From an uncultured Spirochaetaceae bacterium (GTDB lineage Bacteria; Spirochaetota; Spirochaetia; Sphaerochaetales; Sphaerochaetaceae): DNA of 64,000 bases. The stretch spans positions 1 to 64,000 of the forward strand of contig CALXYM010000003.1 of assembly GCA_944392965.1 (NCBI GenBank), in the 5' to 3' direction. The notes beneath the pieces were generated by a model. The model was not told where the DNA came from. It saw only the letters and a list, made by a program, of their open reading frames with translations, and made no database searches. Both the position numbers and the translations under genes were made by a program. Below, in pieces: positions 32,345-41,740 of this stretch. Every line of letters starts with the position of its first letter. Position 1 is the first letter of the stretch.

Positions 32345-35137
32345 TGTTCTTGTAAGCAACAATCCTCCGTAATAGAGTCCTTTTGTCGTATAGAAGCAGT
32401 AATCTGAGATATCCTGATGATGAGAACTTTTTATCAGATATGTCTTTAGTTTTCCATCTTCCATGATGAACTTCAGCTCATAAAGACTATGGCTGTCATA
32501 AATGATGGTTCCATTTCCATTCGTGTCGATTTCAATCATCTGTACAATCTCGAGTCCTTCGTAATCAAGTACATATTTTCCCGCTATCTCCCTGATGGAT
32601 GACGGTTGTTTGATATATGCCAGATCCTCTTCATAGCATCTTGTGAATGAAGCATCATTTATTCTCAGCTCATCTCCTGAGACGGAGTAATCGAATCTGA
32701 CGTATGAGGAGGTGTAATATCCATCAACCCACATGTAAAGGCTGTTCTCGTGTGTCGTGTAACGGTATGGTACATTCCCATATACGACGTCATTGCCGAT
32801 AAGCATTGTTCCATCATCTTTGAAATAGTAGTGTACGAAGTGTCGTGATGCAAGCGTGTTGTGCCATCTTCCTAGGAGTGCAGGATCGCTTGTAAATTCC
32901 GGTTCTGGAAGTATTCCTGTCTCTGATTCCAGATACTCATTGCCATCGAATATCATGCTGCCTTCCGACCATGAGCTAACATTATATCGAGAAGAACCCT
33001 CCTCATAATAGATCTTTCCTCCGACAAGGACATAGGAGACGTATTCACCGCTAGGAGTAAGCATCTTTCCATCTTCTTCAAGCCTGATCTCTTTTCCATA
33101 CTGTTCATTGATATATTTTTTCTCAGATGTATGAATGAGTTCTTTCTTAGAGGCATCGACGAGAAGTACCTTCCGCTTCTCATTTGCTGTTGGATAAGAT
33201 AGAGGAAATTCAACTGCATAAACTGCATCATCATCAAGTCTTATAAGACGAACTGACCTGTATAGGGATCCTGCGTTATGCTCATATCCCGTGAAATAGA
33301 GGTTAAGAAGAATGTCTCCAGTTATCTCATCTATCTCAGGATAGGTCTTACACTGATACTCCATAGGCCCGAGCTTGATAGTAGCATTCTGCAATGAATC
33401 GATCTTGATGAAATACTCATCAGGGGTGAATGCATCGACATAATATCCTGTCAGATATCCTGAAGGATACTCATACTTATCTCCTCGGAGGGAATTTATG
33501 ACTATGCTTGTTCCCATGATGGAGTAGTCTCTGGTTGATATCCTGTCTCCGTTCTCATCGTAAAGATGATATTTATTCCCTGCTGTCTTGTACCAGCATT
33601 CCTCTCCCATCATGCCAGAGCCGAAATAGTGTCCATCCGGACTGAAATCATGTATCATGTTCCCGTTGAGAATCCAGGCTCCGAAGATGTTCTCATCCAT
33701 CGGATATTGTCCCTCTCCTTTTGTGAAAGAAGCATCTTCATGGTTGGTTGATTCTATCCTGAGCTCTCCAGTAATTTCATCTATCTTTGCCTGTGCTTGT
33801 GAAATTCCTGTTATTGAGTAGATTCGGTATTTCCCATCATAATCGAGTTTCCATGTACCTTCTTCCTGTTTTTCTCCAATCGGGTAGAGGCAGCTGCCAT
33901 CAGCATTGAATACATATGGTTTATAGACATTACTGCTTTCCCATGTTCCTGTCAAACTGAACTCCTGAGGAGGATCAACAGGATCTTCAGGACTCTCGAT
34001 ATCCGTATTCCAGTCTCCTGTCCTCTTATAACCGTTTACAAGAGATATTGCTTCATAAGCGTTATCCCTTTCTGAAAAGCCTAAAAGGAACTCCTTGCAG
34101 TAAAGCATATCGTTGGCTTTTTCAAGGATATAGTACATGATATAATCGTCTGCATCGTAGAGAAATAGCCGGCTTCCATCATCTCTAAGATAATAGATCT
34201 TTCCGTTATGCTCTGCTACAGATTTTTCCGCATCTATCTTGAATTCTAAGTCGCCAAGTTCCCATATGCCTGAGAAACCTTCATCTATGGATGTATCTCC
34301 GACGGCAGACTCTCCTTTTTTGAGGCTTATCCTGCTGAGACTGAAAAGCTGTCCTGAAGAGTCGAAGCGATCCTCGAATCCTTTTGTACGCAGGAATCCG
34401 TTACCCAAATCAATATATACGAACCCATTCACAGCACCGAGTTTTCCAAAACCGTATTCATCCAGTATGGCATTCATATAATATCCTTGATGTCCATAGG
34501 TGCCTGCATAAGATGCAATTTCAGATGAATACCTGTTGTTTTTCGGTGAAATGACGATATCGCCTATAATGTTCTTTCCATAGCTTTTCTCAATAGGGAA
34601 GAAATACTCACTTCCATTCTCCGAACTGAGATTGAGATGTCCATTGCTTATGACGTATGTCCCCTGTTCTGAGAATGAGTAATCATGATAATCAAAAGCA
34701 TAGTATCGTCCGTTTCCTGAATGGAAGAGATAAAACTTGTATTCAGAGAGGTTCCATAGACCTCCACCTAAAGAGGATGTAGTGTCATCAACAATGGGAG
34801 AATCATCTTTATGGTAGAAACCTTTCTCTTCCAGATATACGCAATAGAATTGATCAAAAACAATATCTTTTTTGCTGTTCTGTGAGATATAGTATGTTCC
34901 TGTTTTCTCGTCGATGTTCCAGTTTTTTCCTTCAGCATCCGTGAATGTGGTATCGGTTGAGAATGTGATATAATCAGACTCATCCTGGATATTTGTCCAG
35001 CGTCCTGTTCTTAAATACACTTCTTCTGCTGGAGGAGGGGTGTAATCCTCCTTAGGAATATCAGGTTGTGTACAAGATGCCATGATTAATGCGAATGAGA
35101 GAAAAAGGGTAAGAATTCCCTGCCATTTAATCTTCAT
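32339..35137 (-). CDS. Large lipoprotein with repeated lipocalin-like domains
   Basis: 932 residues. Signal MKIKWQGILTLFLSFALIMA with lipobox MASC, so lipid-anchored. About six repeats of 90-150 residues follow; each begins G-x-W (GRWTNIQD, GGLWNLSEY, GIWELGDLEF, GTWESSNVY, GAWILNGNM, GRWHNTLAS) and contains an F-x-x-D-G-type turn, as in lipocalin-like or glycine-rich beta-barrel repeats. No enzyme motif. Probably surface-exposed and ligand-binding or adhesive. A remnant of a second copy of its C-terminus lies at 19344-19397. Ribosome site AGGAGGGG. Confidence 0.75.
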   Translation of the reverse strand: MKIKWQGILTLFLSFALIMASCTQPDIPKEDYTPPPAEEVYLRTGRWTNIQDESDYITFSTDTTFTDAEGKNWNIDEKTGTYYISQNSKKDIVFDQFYCVYLEEKGFYHKDDSPIVDDTTSSLGGGLWNLSEYKFYLFHSGNGRYYAFDYHDYSFSEQGTYVISNGHLNLSSENGSEYFFPIEKSYGKNIIGDIVISPKNNRYSSEIASYAGTYGHQGYYMNAILDEYGFGKLGAVNGFVYIDLGNGFLRTKGFEDRFDSSGQLFSLSRISLKKGESAVGDTSIDEGFSGIWELGDLEFKIDAEKSVAEHNGKIYYLRDDGSRLFLYDADDYIMYYILEKANDMLYCKEFLLGFSERDNAYEAISLVNGYKRTGDWNTDIESPEDPVDPPQEFSLTGTWESSNVYKPYVFNADGSCLYPIGEKQEEGTWKLDYDGKYRIYSITGISQAQAKIDEITGELRIESTNHEDASFTKGEGQYPMDENIFGAWILNGNMIHDFSPDGHYFGSGMMGEECWYKTAGNKYHLYDENGDRISTRDYSIMGTSIVINSLRGDKYEYPSGYLTGYYVDAFTPDEYFIKIDSLQNATIKLGPMEYQCKTYPEIDEITGDILLNLYFTGYEHNAGSLYRSVRLIRLDDDAVYAVEFPLSYPTANEKRKVLLVDASKKELIHTSEKKYINEQYGKEIRLEEDGKMLTPSGEYVSYVLVGGKIYYEEGSSRYNVSSWSEGSMIFDGNEYLESETGILPEPEFTSDPALLGRWHNTLASRHFVHYYFKDDGTMLIGNDVVYGNVPYRYTTHENSLYMWVDGYYTSSYVRFDYSVSGDELRINDASFTRCYEEDLAYIKQPSSIREIAGKYVLDYEGLEIVQMIEIDTNGNGTIIYDSHSLYELKFIMEDGKLKTYLIKSSHHQDISDYCFYTTKGLYYGGLLLTRTD

Positions 35138-35160
35138 ATCTACCCCTCCTGAACATTATT

Positions 35161-35189
35161 AGAATAAGATGAATATGACCATAGAACAA
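35161..35189 (-). promoter_or_regulatory. Promoter of the large lipoprotein gene
   Basis: On the minus strand TTGTTC and TATTCT are 17 bases apart, with the ATG 24 bases further downstream. Confidence 0.45.
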
Positions 35190-35267
35190 GTTTTTTATAT
35201 ACTAAGGATCAAAGTTTAAGACATTTGTAGTTGTATTTACAGTGTATACAGCAAAAAGCTGAAGATG

Positions 35268-36587
35268 TCAGAAATGAAAATAATCCTTGATATCGAAATA
35301 ATACATTCCCACCATGATAAGAAGAGCGAGTATCATCCCTATGATCTGCAGATGGAGATATGTTCTCGCTTTCAACCCCCCGTGTCTAATAATCTCTGCG
35401 ACACAGATGAGTATCTGTCCTCCGTCGAATGTCGGGATGGGAAGGATATTCCCAATACATAGGCTGATTGATACTATCGCAAGAAGATAGCAGAGTGTTC
35501 TTATCCCCGAATTCGATGATACGGAAAATGCCTCGGTTGAGATGCTTCCAATCGATTCTGCGGCATTTACAGGTCCTGTAATGACAGAACGCGCATCACT
35601 TACATTGAGTGTGATGAGCGCTCCCAGTGCCTCAAGCGTGGTTAAAAGGAAATTGTTGGTCTGTTCAAAAGCATAGGGGATGGCATAACGCAGAGGAACA
35701 TCCCTCCTTCTCTCAATCTCTGCATCCCAAGAGAACGGGAATTGGGAAGAATTCACCTCATATGTGAAGAGATTTCCATCCCTCTCGATTGTAAGAATGT
35801 ATTCATTGCTTTCAGATGCACTGTAGACGTCAAGAGTTGAATATACATCACTTCCATTCACCTTGACTATCCTGTCGCCCCTTCTCAGTTCAGGAACGCT
35901 CGATGATCCTATGAGTGCATCCTGATAAAGAGTGAGTCCATAGGAGTATGTGTCACCGTTAAGGCTTGGATGAATAGTAATGATCTGTTCATTTCCATCA
36001 CGGAGAATCAGAAGTTCTACATCCTTTCCATCCTTTGGTAGTGCCCTTATGAATCCCTGATAGTCCTCTATCTTGTTTCCATCCACAGCAAGGACAAGAT
36101 CTCCTTTTTCTATCCCGCTCTGGTGAATTGATACTGGAAAGAGGGAAGGGTAGTCGTCTATTGGTGTGATATATGCGTCATTTGATATCCTCTCGACAGG
36201 AATTACAGCTGCAATAAGTAGAAGGAGGAATGCAAGAAGATAGTTCGTGAGGGGACCGGCAAGATATATGAATATCCTGGAAAGGGGAGTAGCTGCAAAA
36301 TAGGAGCCATCCTCCTTTAGAATTATGCTGTCCTTCTCATCCCTCAGGGCTTTTTCAAGATCAATGGAACCCTTCATCCTGCAATAACCGCCGAAAGGAA
36401 AAAGGGAGAGACGGAATTCCGTATTCTTTCCATAGATAGAGAATATCCTGGGACCCATGCCGTAACTGAGTACTTCAACCTCAACCTTGAAAAAACGTGC
36501 AGCATAATAATGTCCGAGCTCATGTAGAAACACGATGAGACCGATGGCAAGAAAACCGAGGATGAACTGCAGCAGTTTAAAAAGCAT
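35268..36587 (-). CDS. rseP: RseP-type site-2 intramembrane metalloprotease
   Basis: 439 residues. The zinc site HELGH is at residues 22-26 in the first membrane segment; a second conserved motif GNILPIPTFDGGQIL carries the third metal ligand near the end. Two PDZ-like regions lie between (GIEKGDLVLAVDGNKIEDY and VPELRRGDRIVKVNGSDVY). It cuts anti-sigma factors and leftover signal peptides in the inner membrane. Last gene of the rpsB-to-rseP cluster; it overlaps dxr by 11 bases. Confidence 0.92.
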   Translation of the reverse strand: MLFKLLQFILGFLAIGLIVFLHELGHYYAARFFKVEVEVLSYGMGPRIFSIYGKNTEFRLSLFPFGGYCRMKGSIDLEKALRDEKDSIILKEDGSYFAATPLSRIFIYLAGPLTNYLLAFLLLLIAAVIPVERISNDAYITPIDDYPSLFPVSIHQSGIEKGDLVLAVDGNKIEDYQGFIRALPKDGKDVELLILRDGNEQIITIHPSLNGDTYSYGLTLYQDALIGSSSVPELRRGDRIVKVNGSDVYSTLDVYSASESNEYILTIERDGNLFTYEVNSSQFPFSWDAEIERRRDVPLRYAIPYAFEQTNNFLLTTLEALGALITLNVSDARSVITGPVNAAESIGSISTEAFSVSSNSGIRTLCYLLAIVSISLCIGNILPIPTFDGGQILICVAEIIRHGGLKARTYLHLQIIGMILALLIMVGMYYFDIKDYFHF

Positions 36588-37665
36588 TTAAGATATAGTC
36601 CTTTGCAAGAGCCTTTGCTCTCTCCATTTCCCCCTCTGCTTCCTCCAGTGTGGATACCGTCGTTGTAAAATCTCTTTCCATGACGTAGCCTACGACCCTG
36701 GGAATATCAACAAAACGGATTCGGCCTGTGATGAAAGCATTCACTGCAACTTCATCTGCTATATTGTATGCAATCGGATAGGCATTCCTCTTCTCAAGAG
36801 CCTGATAGGCAAGAGACAGCATTGGGAACCTCTCTCTGTCCCAAGGCTCGAAGGTAAGCGTCAGGGAGGAGAAATCCAAAGGTCTTACGATATCTCTCAG
36901 CTCAAGATGGCCATCCGAGATGGCACTTATTATGGGCAGTGCCATGTCAGGAGGACTCAGCTGTGCATAATAGGAACCGTTATTTAGCTTTACAAGACTG
37001 TGTACTACACTCTGACGATGAACAGTGACAAGGATGTCCTCGCTTTTGAAATTGAAGAGATAACCAGCCTCTATGACCTCAAGCCCCTTGTTTGCAAGGC
37101 TTGCACTGTCAATTGTTATCTTCTTTCCCATCTTCCATGTAGGATGCCTTAATGCCTCCTCAAGTGTGACATTTTCCAGATTAATCCTGTCAACAAATGG
37201 ACCACCTGAGGCTGTGATGATCAACTTCTCAACATCCTTTCCATGTGCGTTTATGAGGTTATAAAGGGTACTGTGTTCACTGTCTACAGGGATTATCCTC
37301 ACTCCTTTCTCTTCTGCTTTGTGAAATATGAACTCCCCACCGAGTACCACGGTCTCCTTGTTTGCAAGAGCAATATCGATACCGAGATCAATAAGCATGG
37401 ATGAAAAAACAAGTCCGTCCGATCCACTAATTCCATTTAAAGCAATGTCCGCATCGATGGAGGAAAGGAAAGATTTTACATCTTCAATGCTTTTTCCTTC
37501 TGTAAGAAGATACGGACAGCCGAAATATTCTGCGTCTGAAGAAAGGCTCTTTGAAGACCGGGCAACAAGAGCACATACCTCAAGAGGAAGATTCTTCTCT
37601 TTTATCGTTCTTATTGCAGTCTGTCCGATTGATCCACTTGCACCAAGGATTATTATCTTTCTCAT
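36577..37665 (-). CDS. dxr: 1-deoxy-D-xylulose 5-phosphate reductoisomerase
   Basis: 362 residues. NADPH-binding GASGSIGQTAI at the start, ALANKETVVLGG, VDSEHSTLYNL, TASGGPF and HPTWKMGKKITIDSA are diagnostic. Catalyses the second step of the MEP isoprenoid pathway, feeding undecaprenyl and other prenyl products made by its neighbour UppS. Starts 4 bases inside cdsA. Confidence 0.96.
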   Translation of the reverse strand: MRKIIILGASGSIGQTAIRTIKEKNLPLEVCALVARSSKSLSSDAEYFGCPYLLTEGKSIEDVKSFLSSIDADIALNGISGSDGLVFSSMLIDLGIDIALANKETVVLGGEFIFHKAEEKGVRIIPVDSEHSTLYNLINAHGKDVEKLIITASGGPFVDRINLENVTLEEALRHPTWKMGKKITIDSASLANKGLEVIEAGYLFNFKSEDILVTVHRQSVVHSLVKLNNGSYYAQLSPPDMALPIISAISDGHLELRDIVRPLDFSSLTLTFEPWDRERFPMLSLAYQALEKRNAYPIAYNIADEVAVNAFITGRIRFVDIPRVVGYVMERDFTTTVSTLEEAEGEMERAKALAKDYILNAF

Positions 37666-38501
37666 AACATTTCAAATATCGTGATAAGAATTGAGAATGG
37701 AGCGGCTGCGAATAAAAGGCTGTCCAGACTGTCCAGGATACCACCCCGGCCTGGAACTATGAATCCCGAATCCTTTACATCCGCACTGCGCTTGAATGTG
37801 GATTCTACCAGATCCCCAAGTGCTCCGAATACTGCAGTGATTGCCCCAAGAAAGCCTCCCAGCAGGGGAGAGAATGTGAAGATGGTAGGAAACAACATTG
37901 CAGCGAAGAATCCGAAAACGGCGGGGATGAGAATACCCCCTATGAAACCTGCAATGCTTTTCTTAGGAGAGACCTTCACCACACCTCTGTTGTTCTTTCC
38001 AAACAGCATCCCGGAGAAATATGCGAATGTATCCTCTCCGAAAACAAATACGAAATAGAGTGCGATGTGGTATGAAGAGTTCGGCATGAAAAGGATGTTC
38101 ATCATGAAGATCGAGAGCAGGGCAGGGTAGGTGAGTATTAGTACAGAACGCCCCACTGTATCGATACTATCCTGAAAATCATCCTTCGCACCCTTAAATA
38201 CCTCAATGGAGAAGGTGAGTGCGACAAGTATTATATACAGATAGAATACGAATACATCCTGATCCGTGAATGTCCTTTCCAGATAGGAGATGAGAGTCAG
38301 CAATGGTGCAAGATATATTACAGGGGAAACCCGGCCTTTTTTCCTTACCATCTGAGCCATCTCATATGTTCCAAAGCTTATAGCTGCAAGTACTATCACC
38401 ATCAAAAGTGGATGATGATACTCCGGAAACAGGAATGCTGATACAAAAAGGATTGGGAGCGCAATAACCGATGTGAGAATGCGTTTGGTAAGGGATTTCA
38501 A
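37662..38501 (-). CDS. cdsA: Phosphatidate cytidylyltransferase
   Basis: 279 residues with about eight membrane segments and the CDP-diglyceride synthase signature near the C-terminus: STFKRSADVKDSG, then PGRGGILDSLDSL. Makes CDP-diacylglycerol for phospholipid synthesis. ATGA overlap with uppS. Confidence 0.95.
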   Translation of the reverse strand: MKSLTKRILTSVIALPILFVSAFLFPEYHHPLLMVIVLAAISFGTYEMAQMVRKKGRVSPVIYLAPLLTLISYLERTFTDQDVFVFYLYIILVALTFSIEVFKGAKDDFQDSIDTVGRSVLILTYPALLSIFMMNILFMPNSSYHIALYFVFVFGEDTFAYFSGMLFGKNNRGVVKVSPKKSIAGFIGGILIPAVFGFFAAMLFPTIFTFSPLLGGFLGAITAVFGALGDLVESTFKRSADVKDSGFIVPGRGGILDSLDSLLFAAAPFSILITIFEML

Positions 38502-39181
38502 GATAAGCCTCCGAATCGCCTATCCCGTTTAAGAAAATCTTGTTTTACAGTTTTTATCATTTCTTCGTCCCAATCTGGCCAAAGTCTATCATAAAAACCA
38601 AGCTCTGAATAGGCAGAATCAAAAAGAAGGAAGTTTGACAGCCTCTCCTCTCCTGCTGAGCGAACAATGAAATCTACTGGAGGGATGTCTGGATTATCGA
38701 ATTTTGATCTGATAAGCGGTACTGTGACCTCGCTTACACCATCCTTTATAAGCTGGTTTACTGCCCTTATTATCTCGTCATATCCGCCATAGTTTATGGC
38801 AAGCTGTAGTACGAGCTTATTGTTTTCTTTTGTTTCTTCTACGGTTCTATCCAAGGCTTTCAATGCAGCCTCTGGCAATCCACTCCTGTTTCCCAGAAGC
38901 CTTATCTGTACTCCGAGATTGCTTATGGTCTTGATCTCCCCGTAGATCTTGTTTGTGAAGAGGGCCATGAGGTATTTTACTTCTGCCTCAGGCCTCTTCC
39001 AGTTCTCAGTTGAAAAACAGTAGACGGTAAGGTACTTTATGTCCTCATCAATAGCACCTTTTATAACTTTCTTCAGGCTTTTAAGCCCTTCAAGATGCCC
39101 TGCGGCACGCGGGAGATTGCGTTTTTTTGCCCATCTCCCATTTCCATCCATGATGATTCCCAAATGTACCAGTTCTGCCAT
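38498..39181 (-). CDS. uppS: Isoprenyl transferase (undecaprenyl diphosphate synthase type)
   Basis: 227 residues: IIMDGNGRWAKKRNLPR with the catalytic Asp, GHLEG, FSTENWKRP and RSAGEERLSNFLLFDSAYSE. Builds the C55 carrier lipid used in cell-wall synthesis. A little shorter than E. coli UppS but complete. Four bases after frr. Confidence 0.94.
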   Translation of the reverse strand: MAELVHLGIIMDGNGRWAKKRNLPRAAGHLEGLKSLKKVIKGAIDEDIKYLTVYCFSTENWKRPEAEVKYLMALFTNKIYGEIKTISNLGVQIRLLGNRSGLPEAALKALDRTVEETKENNKLVLQLAINYGGYDEIIRAVNQLIKDGVSEVTVPLIRSKFDNPDIPPVDFIVRSAGEERLSNFLLFDSAYSELGFYDRLWPDWDEEMIKTVKQDFLKRDRRFGGLS

Positions 39182-39185
39182 ACTA

Positions 39186-39740
39186 CTATATTTCCATTAT
39201 CTCTTTTTCTTTTGCATCTGCAACTTTCTGAACATCAGCGATATACTTGTCTGTGAGCTTCTGGACCTTCGTCTCTCCTTCCTTCTGCTCATCCTCACTG
39301 ATTTCTCCGGCTTTCTGCTTCTTCTTCAACTCATCCATTGCATCGCGACGGACATTGCGGACAGCGACTTTACTCTGCTCTGCAATCTGCTTGCTCTGCT
39401 TTGCAAGCTCCTTTCTCCTCTGCTCTGTGAGGGAGGGGAAGTTGACTCTGATGAGCTTTCCATCATTGTTTGGATTGAGTCCAAGCTCTGATTTCTGAAT
39501 TGCTTTCTCAATGGCGGGAAGAAGACTCTTATCCCATGGCTGAATGACGACAAGACGTGCTTCCGGTACGGAAAGAGAGGCAACCTGGTTTAGAGGCGTC
39601 TCGGCTCCATAGTAATCGACCTTGATCCTGTCGAAAAGGGCGATATTCGCCCTTCCCGTTCTAAGATTCTGGTATTCGGCTTCAAGAGCGGAGACACATT
39701 TCTTCATTCTCTCCTCGCAGTTTGAGATTATCTCCTGCAT
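39186..39740 (-). CDS. frr: Ribosome recycling factor
   Basis: 184 residues: LRTGRANIALFDRIKVDYYG, TPLNQVASLSVPEAR and NDGKLIRVNFPSLTEQRR are family marks. Splits the ribosome after termination together with EF-G. Directly downstream of tsf, without the pyrH gene that sits between them in many other phyla. Confidence 0.97.
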   Translation of the reverse strand: MQEIISNCEERMKKCVSALEAEYQNLRTGRANIALFDRIKVDYYGAETPLNQVASLSVPEARLVVIQPWDKSLLPAIEKAIQKSELGLNPNNDGKLIRVNFPSLTEQRRKELAKQSKQIAEQSKVAVRNVRRDAMDELKKKQKAGEISEDEQKEGETKVQKLTDKYIADVQKVADAKEKEIMEI

Positions 39741-39749
39741 GGCTCCTCC

Positions 39750-40601
39750 TTAGGCAGTAACTCCTGCCTGATAAACGACATAACCAACAACCTTGATCTC
39801 TGCCTGGTATTTCTTTGCAACCTCGCTTACAGCCTGGCTGACACTCTTGGAATCATCCTTTACGAAAGGCTGGGAGAGGAAGCAGATCTCCTTGTAAAGC
39901 TTGGAGAGCTTTCCTCTTACGATACCTTCCTTTACCTTCTCTGGCTTTGATGCGAGTTTCTCATCAGCATCAACCTGGGCTTTGAAGATTGAGAGCTGCT
40001 CTGCCTCGAATTCCTTTGATACAGATGCCTCATCAAGATACTGTGGCTTGAATGCTGCTACGTGGAGAGCCAGATCGTGTGCAAGTTCCTTGACATCGTC
40101 ATTCTCGAAGATCTCCTTCTTATCGCTCTCGAGGTTGACACAAACAGCGACAGCACCCTCTCCATGTACGTATGTGGATGCATATGTTGCTACTGGAACA
40201 ACCGTGAGCTTAACGATGTTCATGTTCTCCTTGATGATCGCGATAAGTCCTTCGACCATGCCCCTGAGCTCATCATTGATCTCAGTATATCCCTTCTCAA
40301 GGATTACAGAGCACATATCCTCTCCGAGCTTTGCGAAATCTGCATTCTTCGCTACGAAGTCCGTCTCGCAGGAGAGGGAGAGAAGTACGACCTTTTCTCC
40401 ATTGCTCTTTACGAAAACCCTTCCGTTTTCCGTTGCCCTGTCCTGGCGCTTTGCAACTGCAGCAAGTCCCATTTCCTTGAGGATCTTCTCTGCTGCCTGG
40501 AAATCTCCATCAGCCTCTGTCAGTGCCTTCTTGCAGTCCATCATTCCGGCACCTGTCAGGTCTCTTAACTTCTTAACGTCACTTGCGCTGATATTTGCCA
40601 T
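39750..40601 (-). CDS. tsf: Elongation factor Ts
   Basis: 283 residues: N-terminal UBA-like domain with KKLRDLTGAGMMDCKKALTE, then SCETDFVAKN and dimerisation regions. Recycles EF-Tu-GDP. Three bases separate it from rpsB. Confidence 0.97.
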   Translation of the reverse strand: MANISASDVKKLRDLTGAGMMDCKKALTEADGDFQAAEKILKEMGLAAVAKRQDRATENGRVFVKSNGEKVVLLSLSCETDFVAKNADFAKLGEDMCSVILEKGYTEINDELRGMVEGLIAIIKENMNIVKLTVVPVATYASTYVHGEGAVAVCVNLESDKKEIFENDDVKELAHDLALHVAAFKPQYLDEASVSKEFEAEQLSIFKAQVDADEKLASKPEKVKEGIVRGKLSKLYKEICFLSQPFVKDDSKSVSQAVSEVAKKYQAEIKVVGYVVYQAGVTA

Positions 40602-40604
40602 ATA

Positions 40605-41456
40605 TTACTCCTCGTCTCTCTCGTCTTCGTCATCTTCCTCTTCTACGCTCTCCTCAGTTTCCTCTGGAACGTAGTTTGAGAAATCCTCAATCTCGACTTC
40701 GCTGTCCTTATCCTCTACAGGAGCGTTGTTGAGCTCCTCCTCATCATCGAGGCTCTCGATGATCTGGATACCACCCTCGCTGTCTGCATCGATAACCGCG
40801 TTTGCGATAATCTCTACAAAGAGGCTGATTGCCCTGATTGCGTCATCGTTGCCCGGAATTGGGTAATCGATGTCGGTTGGGTCACAGTTCGTATCGACAA
40901 CTGCGATTACAGGGATTCCAAGTCTCTTTGCCTCTGCAACAGCTGTTGCCTCCTTCTTCGTGTCAATGATGAAAATAGCTCCAGGAAGATCCTTCATATC
41001 CTTGATACCGCCAAGGTTCTTGCTGAGCTTTGCCATCTGCTTCGTATATAATGCGACTTCCTTCTTCGTAAGGCTGTCAAAAGAACCATCTGCTTCCATT
41101 CTCTCAAGTTTCTTGAGCTTTGCAATGCTCTTTTTGATGGTTGAGAAGTTTGTAAGCATTCCACCGAGCCAGCGGTTTGATACATAAGGCATTCCACATC
41201 TCTTTGCCTCGTCTTCAATAGCCTGCTGGGCCTGCTTCTTTGTTCCTACGAAAAGAATCTGTTTGCCGTTCTTGACCTGTGCTCTTACTGCCTCATAAGC
41301 CTCTACAATACAGGCTGAGGTCTTCTGCAGGTCGATGATATGAATGCCGTTTCTCTCTGTGAAGATGAAACGTGCCATCTTAGGATTCCACCTCTTTGTC
41401 TGATGGCCAAAGTGTACGCCTGACTCAAGCAGGCTCTTCATGGTTACTACTGCCAT
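40605..41456 (-). CDS. rpsB: 30S ribosomal protein uS2 with acidic C-terminal extension
   Basis: 283 residues. Core S2: [45 protein letters not shown] and [14 protein letters not shown]. The last ~55 residues are an Asp/Glu-rich tail ([19 protein letters not shown]), longer and more acidic than usual, probably disordered. First gene of the cluster. Confidence 0.96.
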   Translation of the reverse strand: MAVVTMKSLLESGVHFGHQTKRWNPKMARFIFTERNGIHIIDLQKTSACIVEAYEAVRAQVKNGKQILFVGTKKQAQQAIEDEAKRCGMPYVSNRWLGGMLTNFSTIKKSIAKLKKLERMEADGSFDSLTKKEVALYTKQMAKLSKNLGGIKDMKDLPGAIFIIDTKKEATAVAEAKRLGIPVIAVVDTNCDPTDIDYPIPGNDDAIRAISLFVEIIANAVIDADSEGGIQIIESLDDEEELNNAPVEDKDSEVEIEDFSNYVPEETEESVEEEDDEDERDEE

Positions 41457-41557
41457 AGTAATCCTCCCATTCGCTCAGAATGAAATCTCTTTCCATTCCT
41501 TCCTAACACTATATCTCACCCATACGGGCGGAAATTACTGCTCAAAGCAGCTCCTTC

Positions 41558-41586
41558 ATAATAACGATTATTGTGTGTGATTGCAA
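41558..41586 (-). promoter_or_regulatory. Promoter of the rpsB cluster
   Basis: On the minus strand TTGCAA and TATTAT are 17 bases apart, about 100 bases upstream of rpsB. The leader in between can form a CTGC/GCAG hairpin. The remaining sequence to 41740 shows no gene. Confidence 0.55.
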
Positions 41587-41686
41587 TTGATTTTATTTGG
41601 AAACTCGAAGGAAATAAGAAAAAAAGCAGGAAAGAGTAAGAAAAAAATTTGGGTTTCAAGCAAAATGTATTTATTTCAAATGGCCT

Positions 41687-41719
41687 GAATGGAGGTAAGT
41701 TCAATTATTACCTCCATTC
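41687..41719. terminator. Perfect 12-bp inverted repeat after metA
   Basis: GAATGGAGGTAA and TTACCTCCATTC flank a 9-base loop, 21 bases beyond the metA stop. There is no clear T-run on either side, so it may be a weak terminator or a transcript-end stabiliser. Confidence 0.45.
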
Positions 41720-41740
41720 AGTAATTACCAGCTTGCGAGG

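Noticed and set aside
39901-40674. Plus-strand ORF of 257 codons opposite tsf
   Set aside because: Ser-rich shadow of tsf, one of the most conserved bacterial genes.
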